From NCBI RefSeq assembly GCF_000337515.1, contig NZ_AOIQ01000008.1, positions 144,443 to 208,442 on the forward strand: a DNA stretch of 64,000 nucleotides, in the 5' to 3' direction. Positions 1 to 7,624 of the stretch are shown in pieces. Both the position numbers and the translations under genes were made by a program. Origin of the DNA: Halovivax asiaticus JCM 14624. Its GTDB lineage: Archaea; Halobacteriota; Halobacteria; Halobacteriales; Natrialbaceae. The first letter of the stretch is position 1; every line of letters begins with the position of its first letter. Under the pieces are notes generated by a model that saw only the letters and a list, made by a program, of their open reading frames with translations, was not told where the DNA came from and searched no databases.

Positions 1-761
1 TAGGCCTTCGAGAAACCGTTGACCGTCACGGTGCGCTCGGCCATCCCGTCGAGCGAGCCGAGGCTGGTCGGGTCGGTGTCGTAGGTGATCTCGCCGTAGA
101 TCTCGTCGGCGACGACGGTGACGTCGTGCTCGACGGCGAGGTCGCGGACGCCCTCCAGCGCGGCGTCGGTGTAGACGGCGCCCGTCGGGTTCGACGGGGA
201 GTTGACGATCAGCAGCTCCGTCGAGTCGCTGATCACGTTCTCGAGGTCGGGAAGGGCCGGTTCGAGGCGGAAGTCGTACGGCGAGAGATCGACGCGGACG
301 AGTGAGCCGCCGGCGAGTTTCACCATCGCCTCGTAGGAGACCCACGCGGGGTCGAGCAGGACGACCTCGTCGCCAGCGCGGGACGACGTCCCGCGAGCAG
401 ACGGGCCCTGCCCGTCAGCGCCGTCGATGAGCGTCTGGGTGATCTCGTACAGCGACTGCTTGGCACCGGGGGTGACGATCACGTTCTCGGGACCGTAATT
501 CAACCCGTCAGCCTGCAGTTTGTCGGCGATCGCTTCGCGGAGTTCGGGAATTCCGTTCGAGGTGGTGTAGCCGGTGTGGCCGGCGTCCATGGCATCCTGG
601 CCAGCCTCGACGACGTTCTCGGGCGTGGGGAAGTCGGGTTCGCCGACGCTCAGGTCGACGACGTCGGCGCCCTCGGCCTCGAGTTCGGAGGCGAGCGCCG
701 AGATGGCGAGCGTTGCGGACGGTTCGACTCTCGTGACGCGATCTGCGTAGTGCATGGGCAT
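1..761 (-). CDS. PLP-dependent aminotransferase (fold type I, AspC-like), 3' part missing
   Basis: Pyridoxal-phosphate aminotransferase of the aspartate/aromatic class, cytosolic. The reading frame runs off the left edge, so only about the first 253 residues are present. Visible landmarks are the N-terminal VDLSVGEPDF, the TNSNGIPELR-like helix region, TPGAKQSLYE, the substrate/PLP loop NSPSNPTG, the cofactor aspartate in VVADEIYGE and the Schiff-base lysine in NGFSKA, which sits only a few bases from the edge. I chose the ATG at 761 (MPMHYADRV); an in-frame ATG at 755 is equally possible. It lies 29 bp downstream of ribH on the same strand, so the two are probably co-transcribed. Substrate specificity cannot be told from this half. 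Confidence 0.9.
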   Translation of the reverse strand, partial: MPMHYADRVTRVEPSATLAISALASELEAEGADVVDLSVGEPDFPTPENVVEAGQDAMDAGHTGYTTSNGIPELREAIADKLQADGLNYGPENVIVTPGAKQSLYEITQTLIDGADGQGPSARGTSSRAGDEVVLLDPAWVSYEAMVKLAGGSLVRVDLSPYDFRLEPALPDLENVISDSTELLIVNSPSNPTGAVYTDAALEGVRDLAVEHDVTVVADEIYGEITYDTDPTSLGSLDGMAERTVTVNGFSKA

Positions 762-790
762 AGAGCTGGTGTGGTGGTTTCGTTCGGCTG

Positions 791-1201
791 TCAGGGGTCG
801 GGTAGTTCGGTGAGTAAGTCGAGTGCGCCGTCGACCGCTTTTTTGGCGTTCTCGACGCGTTCTCTGGCTTCGGCGGCGGACATCCCCGGTCCGGTGACGC
901 CGAGCGTGACCGGCGTGTCCCGTTCGAGGCTCACGTCGGACAGGCGCTGGGCGGTGGCGTCCGTGATCACCTGATCGTGGTCCGTATCGCCGGTGATGAC
1001 CGCCCCGATGACGGCGACCACGTCGATCTCGTCGCGACGCGCCAGCCGATCTGCCGCGAGGGGCGCGTCGTAGACGCCGGGCACCGAGACGGCCGAACCG
1101 ACCGTGGCACCGGCGTCGTCCGCGGCCTCGCGGGCCGCCGCCTCCATCTCCTCGGTGATCGGCCGGTTGAACTGCGCGACCACCAGTCCGAGCGTGGGCA
1201 T
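791..1201 (-). CDS. ribH: 6,7-dimethyl-8-ribityllumazine synthase
   Basis: Lumazine synthase joins 5-amino-6-ribitylaminouracil and dihydroxybutanone phosphate, the penultimate step of riboflavin synthesis. The 136-residue protein has the normal length of the archaeal form. It starts GLVVAQFNRPIT, and shows the VPGVYDAPLA segment and the phosphate/substrate loop VIGAVITGDTDHDQVI, followed by the VTLGVTGPGMS strand-loop where the family usually has PVxxGVLT. The start ATG at 1201 is the first in frame after the upstream stop. The gene precedes the aminotransferase by 29 bp. Confidence 0.93.
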   Translation of the reverse strand: MPTLGLVVAQFNRPITEEMEAAAREAADDAGATVGSAVSVPGVYDAPLAADRLARRDEIDVVAVIGAVITGDTDHDQVITDATAQRLSDVSLERDTPVTLGVTGPGMSAAEARERVENAKKAVDGALDLLTELPDP

Positions 1202-1299
1202 ACGCGAGGGGTCACGTGGACCGGTAAAAGAGGTACCGTTCTCGTTCGATCTCGTCGGTCACGATCGCCGTCGGCAGCCCCAGTTCGGCGTCGACCGAA

Positions 1300-4038
1300 T
1301 CAAGCCGGGTTCTTACCCGCCCGTTTGCACTTCTCGTACTCGCGTTTTGCGCGTTCGTAGGCGTGTCGCTTCTTTTTCAGTTGCTTCTTGTTCACCTTCC
1401 CTTTCTCGTATTTCTTTTCGTACTTCTCGTACTCACGTTTCGCGCGCTCGTATTCGCGCTTTTTCTTCTTGCACTTCTTTCCGTCGTCAGGCGCCTTCGT
1501 AAACTCCAGAATGTCACCGTAGACGACCGTATCTTCCACCTGGGCGACCGCCCGGAACTCGTAGGTCGTGCCGGTCTCGAGATTGGTGGCCGTCGCGCTG
1601 AACGGTCCGGTTTGGGTGAGGACCTGCTCGTCGGTAAACGTCCACACCTCAGTTCCCTCGACGCGATACAGGAAGTAGACGGTCACTTCCTCCGCACCCT
1701 CGAGTTCGAGCAGTTCGCCGTTGAGCGTCGCGGTCGAGCCGTTGACCTCGGTTGCTGGCTTCGTTTCGACCGCTAGATCTTCCGGCGCCAGCTTGGTGAA
1801 CGAGAGGGTGGCCCCGAGGAAGCGGTCGCCGTTCGCGACCATGACGGCCCGAAATTCGTACGTGGAACCGAGTTCGAGGCCCTCGATTCCGGCGCTGAAG
1901 TCGCCGGGTTCGTCGAGCGTCTGAGACTCGGTGGTTATCCACTCGTCCGCGCCGAGTTCGCGCCACTCGAAGAAGACGTCGACCGTCTCGAAGTCGCCGA
2001 GGTCGATCAACTCACCGTTGAGTACCGCCGTCGAGCCGTTGATCTCCGTCGCCGGCTGTGTCTCGACGCTAGGAACGCCGGCTTCAGCTTTGGTGAACGA
2101 GACGATAGTTCCTTCCTCGCGCGCGCCATTAGCCACGACGACTGCCCGGAATTCGTACGTGCTTCCGGGCTCTAAGCCCGCGATCTCGGCGTCGAAGTCG
2201 CCGGGCGCGTCGAGCGTCTGGGTCTCGGTCGCGGTCCATTCGTCCGTGCCGAGCTCGCGCCACTCGAAGAAGACGTCAACCGCGTCGTAGTCGCCGAGGT
2301 CGATCAACTCACCGTTGAGTACCGCCGTCGAGCCGTTGACCTCCGTGGCCATCTGGGTTTCGACGATGGGTGCACCGGGTTCGGCTTTGGTGAACTCGAT
2401 GATGGCCCCTTCGTCGCGCGTGCCATCGGTCACCGCGACCGCCCGGAATTCGTACGTACTGCCGGGCTCTAGGCCCTCGATTCCGGCGCTGAAGTCGCCG
2501 GGCGCGTCGAGCGTCTGCGTGTCGGTGGCGATCCACTCGTCCGTGCCGAGGTCGCGCCACTCGAAGAAGACGTCGACTGTGTCGTAGTCGCCGAGATCGA
2601 GCAGTTCGCCGTTCAGCGTCGCCGTCGAGCCGTTGACTTCTGTCGCCGGCGACGTAATGACCTGCGGGACGCCCGGCACCGTCTTGATGATCCGAAGCGT
2701 GGCCCCTTCGACCCGTTCGCCGTTCGCCAGCCCGACCGCCCGGAACTCGTACGTGTTGCCGGGTTCGAGGCCCTCGATTCCGGCGCTGAAGTCGCCGGGC
2801 GCGTCGAGCGTCTGCGTGTCGGTGGCGATCCACTCGTCCGTGCCGAGCTCGCGCCACTCGAAGAAGACATCGACCGTGTCGAAGTCCCCGAGATCGGTCA
2901 ACTCACCGTTGAGCGTCGCGGTCGAGCCGTTGACCTCCGTCGCCGGCGTCGTTACGACGTCGGGGATGGCTGCATCGCAACTAATGTCGAGCGTGGTGAT
3001 ATCGAGACCGATCGCGATATTGTCGGTCTCGAGCGAGTACGTTCCGTCCGCGAGCGCCCCCCACGTTGCCGACCCGCCGGCGGGAACCTCCATCGTCTCC
3101 TCGTACGCATCGGGACCAGTGACGGTCACCATCACCGAGACGTCGTTGGGGTTCGTTACCGTGATCTCCCCGTCCTCGTCGACGCAGGCCGCGTCCACTT
3201 GCAGGTCCACGAGATCGCAGTCGCATCCGGTAACCGTCGCCATCTGCAGATTGACGGCGGTCTGGGCGTACAAACAGCCGTCCACCGTCGCGTTGGTGAG
3301 CACGTTGATCGCCGTCTGGGCCAGGACGATCCCTGCGAAGTCCGCGTCCGTTCCGATCTCGACGCCGGGACCGCCGGCGACCACCCAGACGATGTTTTCG
3401 GGCTGCGCGCCCCCTTCCAGATTGATAGTCACCCCGCTCGCCACGCTGAGGCCGCCCGCGACCTGGAAGATCCAGGTGTCGTCTGGACCCCCGTCGAGGG
3501 TGATATCTCCGTCGATCGAGAGGCCGGTATCCCATTTGTACACGCCCGGAGTCAGTGTTTCTCCGTCAAGATTGCCGCCGCCTAAATTTGTAAAGTCCGG
3601 CGGGACGCGTCCGTACGCGTCGGTGAACGCGGATTCCATATCGCTTACGGCCGTAGTCAATCTGGACGGGGTCGGCTCCGAGTAATCGGCCGCGTACACC
3701 CGTCCGTCCACCTGCGTCGACGTCGAGTAGGCGCCAGTGGTTGAATCCAGCGTCAGATCGAATCCAGTGATGGCGGTCGACGCGATCGGACTGACGCCGA
3801 TATCCCCCGCGACGTCGGAATTGGGGACGCTGTCTATCCCCGATTTGGCCAGGATCGAAAAATCACAGGCTGTCCCGAGATCCACCGGTGCCGGGCCGTC
3901 TTGTTGGATCTGGACCTGGTTCGCGGGCGGGCCGCCTGTATCGCTTCCTTCCTGAGCGGCACCCAGACTACCGGCGAGACCAGCAGTGAGCAGCCCACTC
4001 GATATGACCACACGTCTTCTGGAGGGGGTGAGACCCAT
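1300..4038 (-). CDS. Tat-exported DUF3494 (ice-binding-like) protein with five 99-residue repeats and a Lys-rich tail
   Basis: A 912-residue predicted secreted protein. Domains in order: a Tat signal (residues 5-30, SRRRVVISS followed by a hydrophobic A/G/L stretch); a DUF3494 beta-helix domain (about 40-275), recognised from FSILAKSGI, TGVYKWDTGLS-like and WIFQVAGGLSV segments; a short domain with two cysteines (about 280-365); five beta-sandwich repeats (about 365-860), each carrying VNGSTATLNGEL, VDVFFEWR and GSTYEFRAV; and a tail of about 60 residues almost wholly K, E, R and Y. DUF3494 includes antifreeze proteins but also many adhesins, so ice binding is not implied. I chose ATG 4038 over 4092 because a TATA box lies about 25 bp upstream of 4038. 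No neighbour suggests a role. Confidence 0.85.
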   Translation of the reverse strand: MGLTPSRRRVVISSGLLTAGLAGSLGAAQEGSDTGGPPANQVQIQQDGPAPVDLGTACDFSILAKSGIDSVPNSDVAGDIGVSPIASTAITGFDLTLDSTTGAYSTSTQVDGRVYAADYSEPTPSRLTTAVSDMESAFTDAYGRVPPDFTNLGGGNLDGETLTPGVYKWDTGLSIDGDITLDGGPDDTWIFQVAGGLSVASGVTINLEGGAQPENIVWVVAGGPGVEIGTDADFAGIVLAQTAINVLTNATVDGCLYAQTAVNLQMATVTGCDCDLVDLQVDAACVDEDGEITVTNPNDVSVMVTVTGPDAYEETMEVPAGGSATWGALADGTYSLETDNIAIGLDITTLDISCDAAIPDVVTTPATEVNGSTATLNGELTDLGDFDTVDVFFEWRELGTDEWIATDTQTLDAPGDFSAGIEGLEPGNTYEFRAVGLANGERVEGATLRIIKTVPGVPQVITSPATEVNGSTATLNGELLDLGDYDTVDVFFEWRDLGTDEWIATDTQTLDAPGDFSAGIEGLEPGSTYEFRAVAVTDGTRDEGAIIEFTKAEPGAPIVETQMATEVNGSTAVLNGELIDLGDYDAVDVFFEWRELGTDEWTATETQTLDAPGDFDAEIAGLEPGSTYEFRAVVVANGAREEGTIVSFTKAEAGVPSVETQPATEINGSTAVLNGELIDLGDFETVDVFFEWRELGADEWITTESQTLDEPGDFSAGIEGLELGSTYEFRAVMVANGDRFLGATLSFTKLAPEDLAVETKPATEVNGSTATLNGELLELEGAEEVTVYFLYRVEGTEVWTFTDEQVLTQTGPFSATATNLETGTTYEFRAVAQVEDTVVYGDILEFTKAPDDGKKCKKKKREYERAKREYEKYEKKYEKGKVNKKQLKKKRHAYERAKREYEKCKRAGKNPA
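1466..2950 (-). repeat. Five tandem in-frame repeats of 297 bp (99 residues each)
   Basis: The codon string for VNG (read as ttgac/ttgat on the plus strand) recurs at 1742, 2039, 2336, 2633 and 2930, exactly 297 bp apart each time. The repeats encode fibronectin-III-like units. Units near 2470 and 2770 are almost identical over about 80 bases; the outer units have diverged more. No unit shows a length change. Boundaries are approximate because the repeat phase is arbitrary. Confidence 0.95.
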
Positions 4039-4054
4039 ATCCGATGGCCACTGG

Positions 4055-4070
4055 TGCGTTATATTGTTAA
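4055..4070 (-). promoter_or_regulatory. TATA box for the DUF3494 gene
   Basis: On the minus strand the sequence reads ttaacaatataacgca, with the TATA element centred near 4062, about 25 bp upstream of the ATG at 4038. This spacing fits a leaderless haloarchaeal transcript and argues against the longer start at 4092. Confidence 0.6.
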
Positions 4071-4403
4071 TGCCGAGTTGGCCCGATTGCACTTCATCAT
4101 CGGTTTTCTAGCTATTTTTCGAATTTGTTCACTCCGTACATTCACCCGCTCGCGGCAATCAAACGGAGTCCGTAGTACGTGGTGATACAGCGTTACGTGG
4201 ATATTTCGCTGCGAGTAGTTCACTGACACATCGGGACGGGAGAGCGTCGAAACAGACGGCACGGGAGAGTCAGACGGACGATTCGGGAGGCTGTTTGAAC
4301 ACACGTACCACTCGTCCATCGTTCCGTACACGCCGTGCGACGCGTGGCAAGCGGTGAGAGCCGTGGGACGGTCGCCACGGGACCGTCCCGGTCCAAACCG
4401 AGT

Positions 4404-4416
4404 GAGAATTCTTAAG
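4404..4416 (+). promoter_or_regulatory. purK promoter (TATA box)
   Basis: gagaattcttaag lies about 28 bp upstream of the purK ATG at 4442, the right spacing for a leaderless transcript. The same gagaattctta core precedes nuoA at 6473-6483. Confidence 0.6.
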
Positions 4417-4441
4417 CGCCGACCGCCGAAACGGCCACCCA

Positions 4442-5650
4442 ATGACGACGTTACGGACGCCAGGACCCACGCTCGGGGTCGTCGGTGGGGGACAGCTCGG
4501 ACGGATGCTCGGCGAGGCGGCGGCACCGCTCGGCGTCGAGCTGGTCGTGCTCGATCCGACGCCCGACTGCCCGGCCGCTCCCGTCGCCCGGGACCAGCTA
4601 ATCGCCGATTTCGACGACGAGGAGGCCATCCACCAGCTCGCCGAGCGGTCGGACGTCCTCACGTTCGAGATCGAACTGGCCGATCAGGACGCGCTGGAAC
4701 GGGTGAGCGCCGAGACGGGCGTGCCGATCCATCCGAAGCCGTCCACACTGCGAACGATTCACGACAAACTCGTCCAGAAACGCGAACTCGAGGACGCGGG
4801 GGTCCCCGTCCCACCGTTCCGTGCGGTCGAGGACGCCGACGACATTCGCGACGCCATCGACGACTACGGCGCGCCGGTCATGCTGAAGGCCCGCACCGGC
4901 GGCTACGACGGCCGCGGCAACGTCCCCGTCGAGTCGAAAGCCGACGCCGAGGACGCGCTGGACGCCGTCGCCGGTCCCGCCATGGTCGAGTCGTTCGTCG
5001 ACTACGAGCGCGAGGTGAGCGTCATCGCCGTGAAGGGTGCGACCGACGACGCGACCGGTGAAACCGACGACGGTGCGAGCGGATCCGGCGCAACCGAGGT
5101 GGCGACCTTCCCCGTTGGCGAGAACGTCCATCGCGAGGAGATCCTCCGCGAGACGATCGTCCCGACGCGCTCGAGCGACGCGGCACGGGAGCGGGCTCGG
5201 GAGGTCGCGCTAGACGTGCTCGACGTGATGGACGGTCGTGGCGTCTACGGGATCGAGTTCTTCGAGACCAGAGACGGTGAAATCCTGCTCAACGAGATCG
5301 CCCCGCGCCCGCACAACTCCGGGCACTGGACCATCGAGGGCGCCGAGACGTCGCAGTTCGAACAGCACGTTCGCGCCGTGCTGGGATGGGCGCTGGGCTC
5401 CACGACGCTGCGATCCCCGACCGTGATGGCCAACCTGCTCGGCGACGTCGAAGAGGACACGCCCGCCGCGCTCGCGAACGTCGACCGCATCCACGAGGCC
5501 GACGGCGCCCACCTCCACTGGTACGGGAAGGCCGAGGCGCGGCCGCTCCGGAAGATGGGACACGTGACGGTGACCGGGACCGACGGCGACGACATCGAAA
5601 CGCTGCTCTCGCGCGCGACCGAGCTTCGGCAGGACGTGACGTTCGCGTAA
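4442..5650 (+). CDS. purK: 5-(carboxyamino)imidazole ribonucleotide synthase
   Basis: PurK is an ATP-grasp enzyme that carboxylates aminoimidazole ribonucleotide with ATP and bicarbonate in purine synthesis; its product goes to PurE. The 402 residues begin with the dinucleotide-like GVVGGGQLGRM loop, followed by the ATP-grasp segment (VMLKARTGGYDGRGN, about 145-160) and the metal-binding LLNEIAPRPHNSGHWTIEG segment near 283-300. A roughly 20-residue acidic, glycine-rich insertion after the VIAVKGA strand (about 200-220) looks like a halophilic surface loop. purE follows 83 bp downstream on the same strand, so the two probably form a pair, although purE may have its own start. Confidence 0.96.
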   Translation: MTTLRTPGPTLGVVGGGQLGRMLGEAAAPLGVELVVLDPTPDCPAAPVARDQLIADFDDEEAIHQLAERSDVLTFEIELADQDALERVSAETGVPIHPKPSTLRTIHDKLVQKRELEDAGVPVPPFRAVEDADDIRDAIDDYGAPVMLKARTGGYDGRGNVPVESKADAEDALDAVAGPAMVESFVDYEREVSVIAVKGATDDATGETDDGASGSGATEVATFPVGENVHREEILRETIVPTRSSDAARERAREVALDVLDVMDGRGVYGIEFFETRDGEILLNEIAPRPHNSGHWTIEGAETSQFEQHVRAVLGWALGSTTLRSPTVMANLLGDVEEDTPAALANVDRIHEADGAHLHWYGKAEARPLRKMGHVTVTGTDGDDIETLLSRATELRQDVTFA

Positions 5651-5733
5651 TCGGTCGCTGCTCTCTTTCACCGTACAGCGGTCCCAGCGCGGAACCCGTA
5701 CCTTTCATTGCCCGTGCCTGCAGATTCGCTCGT

Positions 5734-6378
5734 ATGAGCGAAACGGCCGTCTCCGAATTGATCGATCGGCTCAACGACGAGGCCACGCAGGATCGTCCGG
5801 CCGCCGAAACGCCCGACGTGGGGATCGTCATGGGGAGCGACTCCGACCTCGAGACCATGATGACCGGGGGTCGCCGCCGCGGCGCCTACGACGCGTTCGT
5901 CGACGAGCTCGGGTTCGACGAGCAGACGGATTTCGAAGCGCCACCGGCGGAGCGCTTTACCTTCGAAACGTACGTCACCTCGGCCCACCGCACGCCCGAC
6001 CTGATGACGGCGTACGCCGAGACGGCCGAGGACAGGGGCCTCGACGTCATCATCGCGGGCGCAGGTGGCAAGTCGGCTGACCTGCCTAACATGACCGCCT
6101 CGATCGCCTACCCGCTGCCGGTGATCGGGGTCCCCGTCCAGGAGAAGTCCGTCGACAGCGTCATCGGCATGCCGACGGGGGCGCCGTTGGTCGCCGTCGA
6201 CGCCGGCAAGTCGTTCAACGCCGCGCTCTCTGCGGCACAGATTCTCGCTCGCCAGCACGACGAGATCCGCGACCGACTGGTGGCGTACCACGACGAGCTC
6301 CGCTCGGGGGTAGGAACCGTCTCCCGCGACCTCCACGACCGCGGCACCGAGGCGTTCGCCGCCGATCGCGAGGAGTAG
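5734..6378 (+). CDS. purE: N5-carboxyaminoimidazole ribonucleotide mutase
   Basis: PurE moves the carboxylate of N5-CAIR to carbon 4, completing CAIR synthesis after PurK. The 214-residue protein carries IVMGSDSDLETM, VTSAHRTPDLM and the AGAGGKSADLPNM active-site segment, then PVIGVPVQEKSVDS and GMPTGAP. A loop of about 25 residues after the first motif (GGRRRGAYDAF onward) is longer than in bacterial PurE, as is common in haloarchaea. The start is the ATG at 5734, preceded by a short intergenic spacer after purK. Confidence 0.95.
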   Translation: MSETAVSELIDRLNDEATQDRPAAETPDVGIVMGSDSDLETMMTGGRRRGAYDAFVDELGFDEQTDFEAPPAERFTFETYVTSAHRTPDLMTAYAETAEDRGLDVIIAGAGGKSADLPNMTASIAYPLPVIGVPVQEKSVDSVIGMPTGAPLVAVDAGKSFNAALSAAQILARQHDEIRDRLVAYHDELRSGVGTVSRDLHDRGTEAFAADREE

Positions 6379-6472
6379 GCCCCACGATCGCGGCGTCAGC
6401 CCGTCCCGCCGATGGGATCGACGGAGCGTACCGAACGGACCGAATCGGGCGCGCACGCCCGTCTGAGGCTTT

Positions 6473-6490
6473 GAGAATTCTTAAATAGGG
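6473..6490 (+). promoter_or_regulatory. nuo operon promoter (TATA box)
   Basis: gagaattcttaaataggg lies with its TATA core (ttaaat) about 28 bp before the nuoA ATG at 6513. The core gagaattctta also occurs before purK. No other strong promoter is visible until nuoN, where the operon ends. Confidence 0.65.
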
Positions 6491-6512
6491 TTATACCCAA
6501 GCCAAACGCGAG

Positions 6513-6926
6513 ATGAGTACCGCGTGGATAGCGATTAGTGCGATGGCCCTCATCGGGGTCGGCTTGCCGATCGGCATGATCACGTTGTCGAGCCTGCTCC
6601 GGCCGAGCGTCCCCGAAGACGGCAAACGCCAGACCTACGAGAGCGGGGAGATCCCGACCGGCGGAACGCGGTTCCGCTTCAACGTCCAGTACTACATGGT
6701 TGCTCTTTTGTTCGTTATTTTCGACGTTGAAACCGCGTTCATCTTCCCCTGGGTCGTCACCTACCGTGACGCCCTCGAAGGCGGGCCGTCGGTGGTCGCC
6801 GTGCTGGCCCCGATGCTCGCGTTCCTCGGCATTCTCATCGTCGGGCTGGTCTGGGCCTGGCGCAACGGTGCCGTCAGCTGGGCGCGTAGTGAGACAACCG
6901 ACTGGCGATCGACACAGAATCAATGA
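6513..6926 (+). CDS. nuoA: Complex I subunit A (NuoA / NdhC)
   Basis: Membrane subunit of the proton-pumping NADH-dehydrogenase-like complex, sitting at the join between the membrane and peripheral arms. 137 residues with three transmembrane helices. The loop after helix 1 carries the family motif KRQTYESGEIPTGG with its conserved E-S-G, then FRFNVQYYMVALLFVIFDVE. It is the first gene of an eleven-gene operon and overlaps nuoB by 4 bp. Confidence 0.95.
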   Translation: MSTAWIAISAMALIGVGLPIGMITLSSLLRPSVPEDGKRQTYESGEIPTGGTRFRFNVQYYMVALLFVIFDVETAFIFPWVVTYRDALEGGPSVVAVLAPMLAFLGILIVGLVWAWRNGAVSWARSETTDWRSTQNQ

Positions 6927-7624
6927 GTTCACACGACACCTACGACACGACAGGGCCGCGGGACGTCGCGTCGAAGACACAGCAGGCCCGAATGGGAGAC
7001 GTCGACGACCGGTTCAACTCTCGACTTCGGGAGCTGTTCGGGTCGACACCCTTCATCCTCACGAAGTTCGACGCCTTCCTGAACTGGGCGCGCAGTGCCT
7101 CGATGTTCGTCCTCCAGTTCGGTATCGCCTGCTGTTCGATCGAGATGATGGGGACGTACATGCCGGGCCACGACCTGGACCGCTTCGGGACCGGCGTTCC
7201 CCGCGCCTCGCCCAGACAGGCGGACCTGCTGATCGTCCCCGGGACGATCGTCTCGAAGTTCGGCCCGCGGATGAAACGCCTCTACGACCAGATGCCCGAG
7301 CCCAAGTTCGTCGTCGGGATGGGCTCGTGTACGATCTCCGGCGGCCCCTTCCAGGAAGGCTACAACGTGGTGAAAGGCGCCGAGGAGATCATCCCGGTGG
7401 ACATCCACGTCCCCGGCTGCCCGCCACGACCGGAAGCGCTGATCTACGGCATCCGCAAGCTACAGGATCGCGTCCAGCACGGCGAATCCGCCCCGGTCAC
7501 CGTCAAACCCTACGAGCTAGAGGAGTTCGGCGACCTCGATCGCGACGAGGTCGTCCGCGAGCTCGCGAACGATATCGACGAGGAGACCCTCGTCATGCGA
7601 TACAACTGGGGTGACTCACCGTGA
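6923..7624 (+). CDS. nuoB: Complex I subunit B (NuoB), 4Fe-4S cluster N2
   Basis: NuoB holds the terminal iron-sulfur cluster that passes electrons to the quinone. 233 residues. The cluster ligands are visible as GIACCSIEMM (tandem cysteines), GSCTISGG and VPGCPPRP. An acidic N-terminal extension of about 40 residues precedes the core. The gene overlaps nuoA and nuoCD by 4 bp each, indicating translational coupling. Confidence 0.96.
   Translation: MSSHDTYDTTGPRDVASKTQQARMGDVDDRFNSRLRELFGSTPFILTKFDAFLNWARSASMFVLQFGIACCSIEMMGTYMPGHDLDRFGTGVPRASPRQADLLIVPGTIVSKFGPRMKRLYDQMPEPKFVVGMGSCTISGGPFQEGYNVVKGAEEIIPVDIHVPGCPPRPEALIYGIRKLQDRVQHGESAPVTVKPYELEEFGDLDRDEVVRELANDIDEETLVMRYNWGDSP

Larger units (their letters stand above)
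4039..4441. other. Divergent intergenic region (403 bp)
   Basis: This region separates the divergent DUF3494 and purK genes. It holds the two promoters listed separately. Short open frames across it are arginine-rich and lack the acidic composition of real haloarchaeal proteins, so I call no gene here. Confidence 0.6.

Noticed and set aside
2309..3685. Long open frames on both strands inside the DUF3494 gene
   Set aside because: They are shadows of the high-GC repeats, are R/S-rich and repeat with the same 297-bp period as the real frame.
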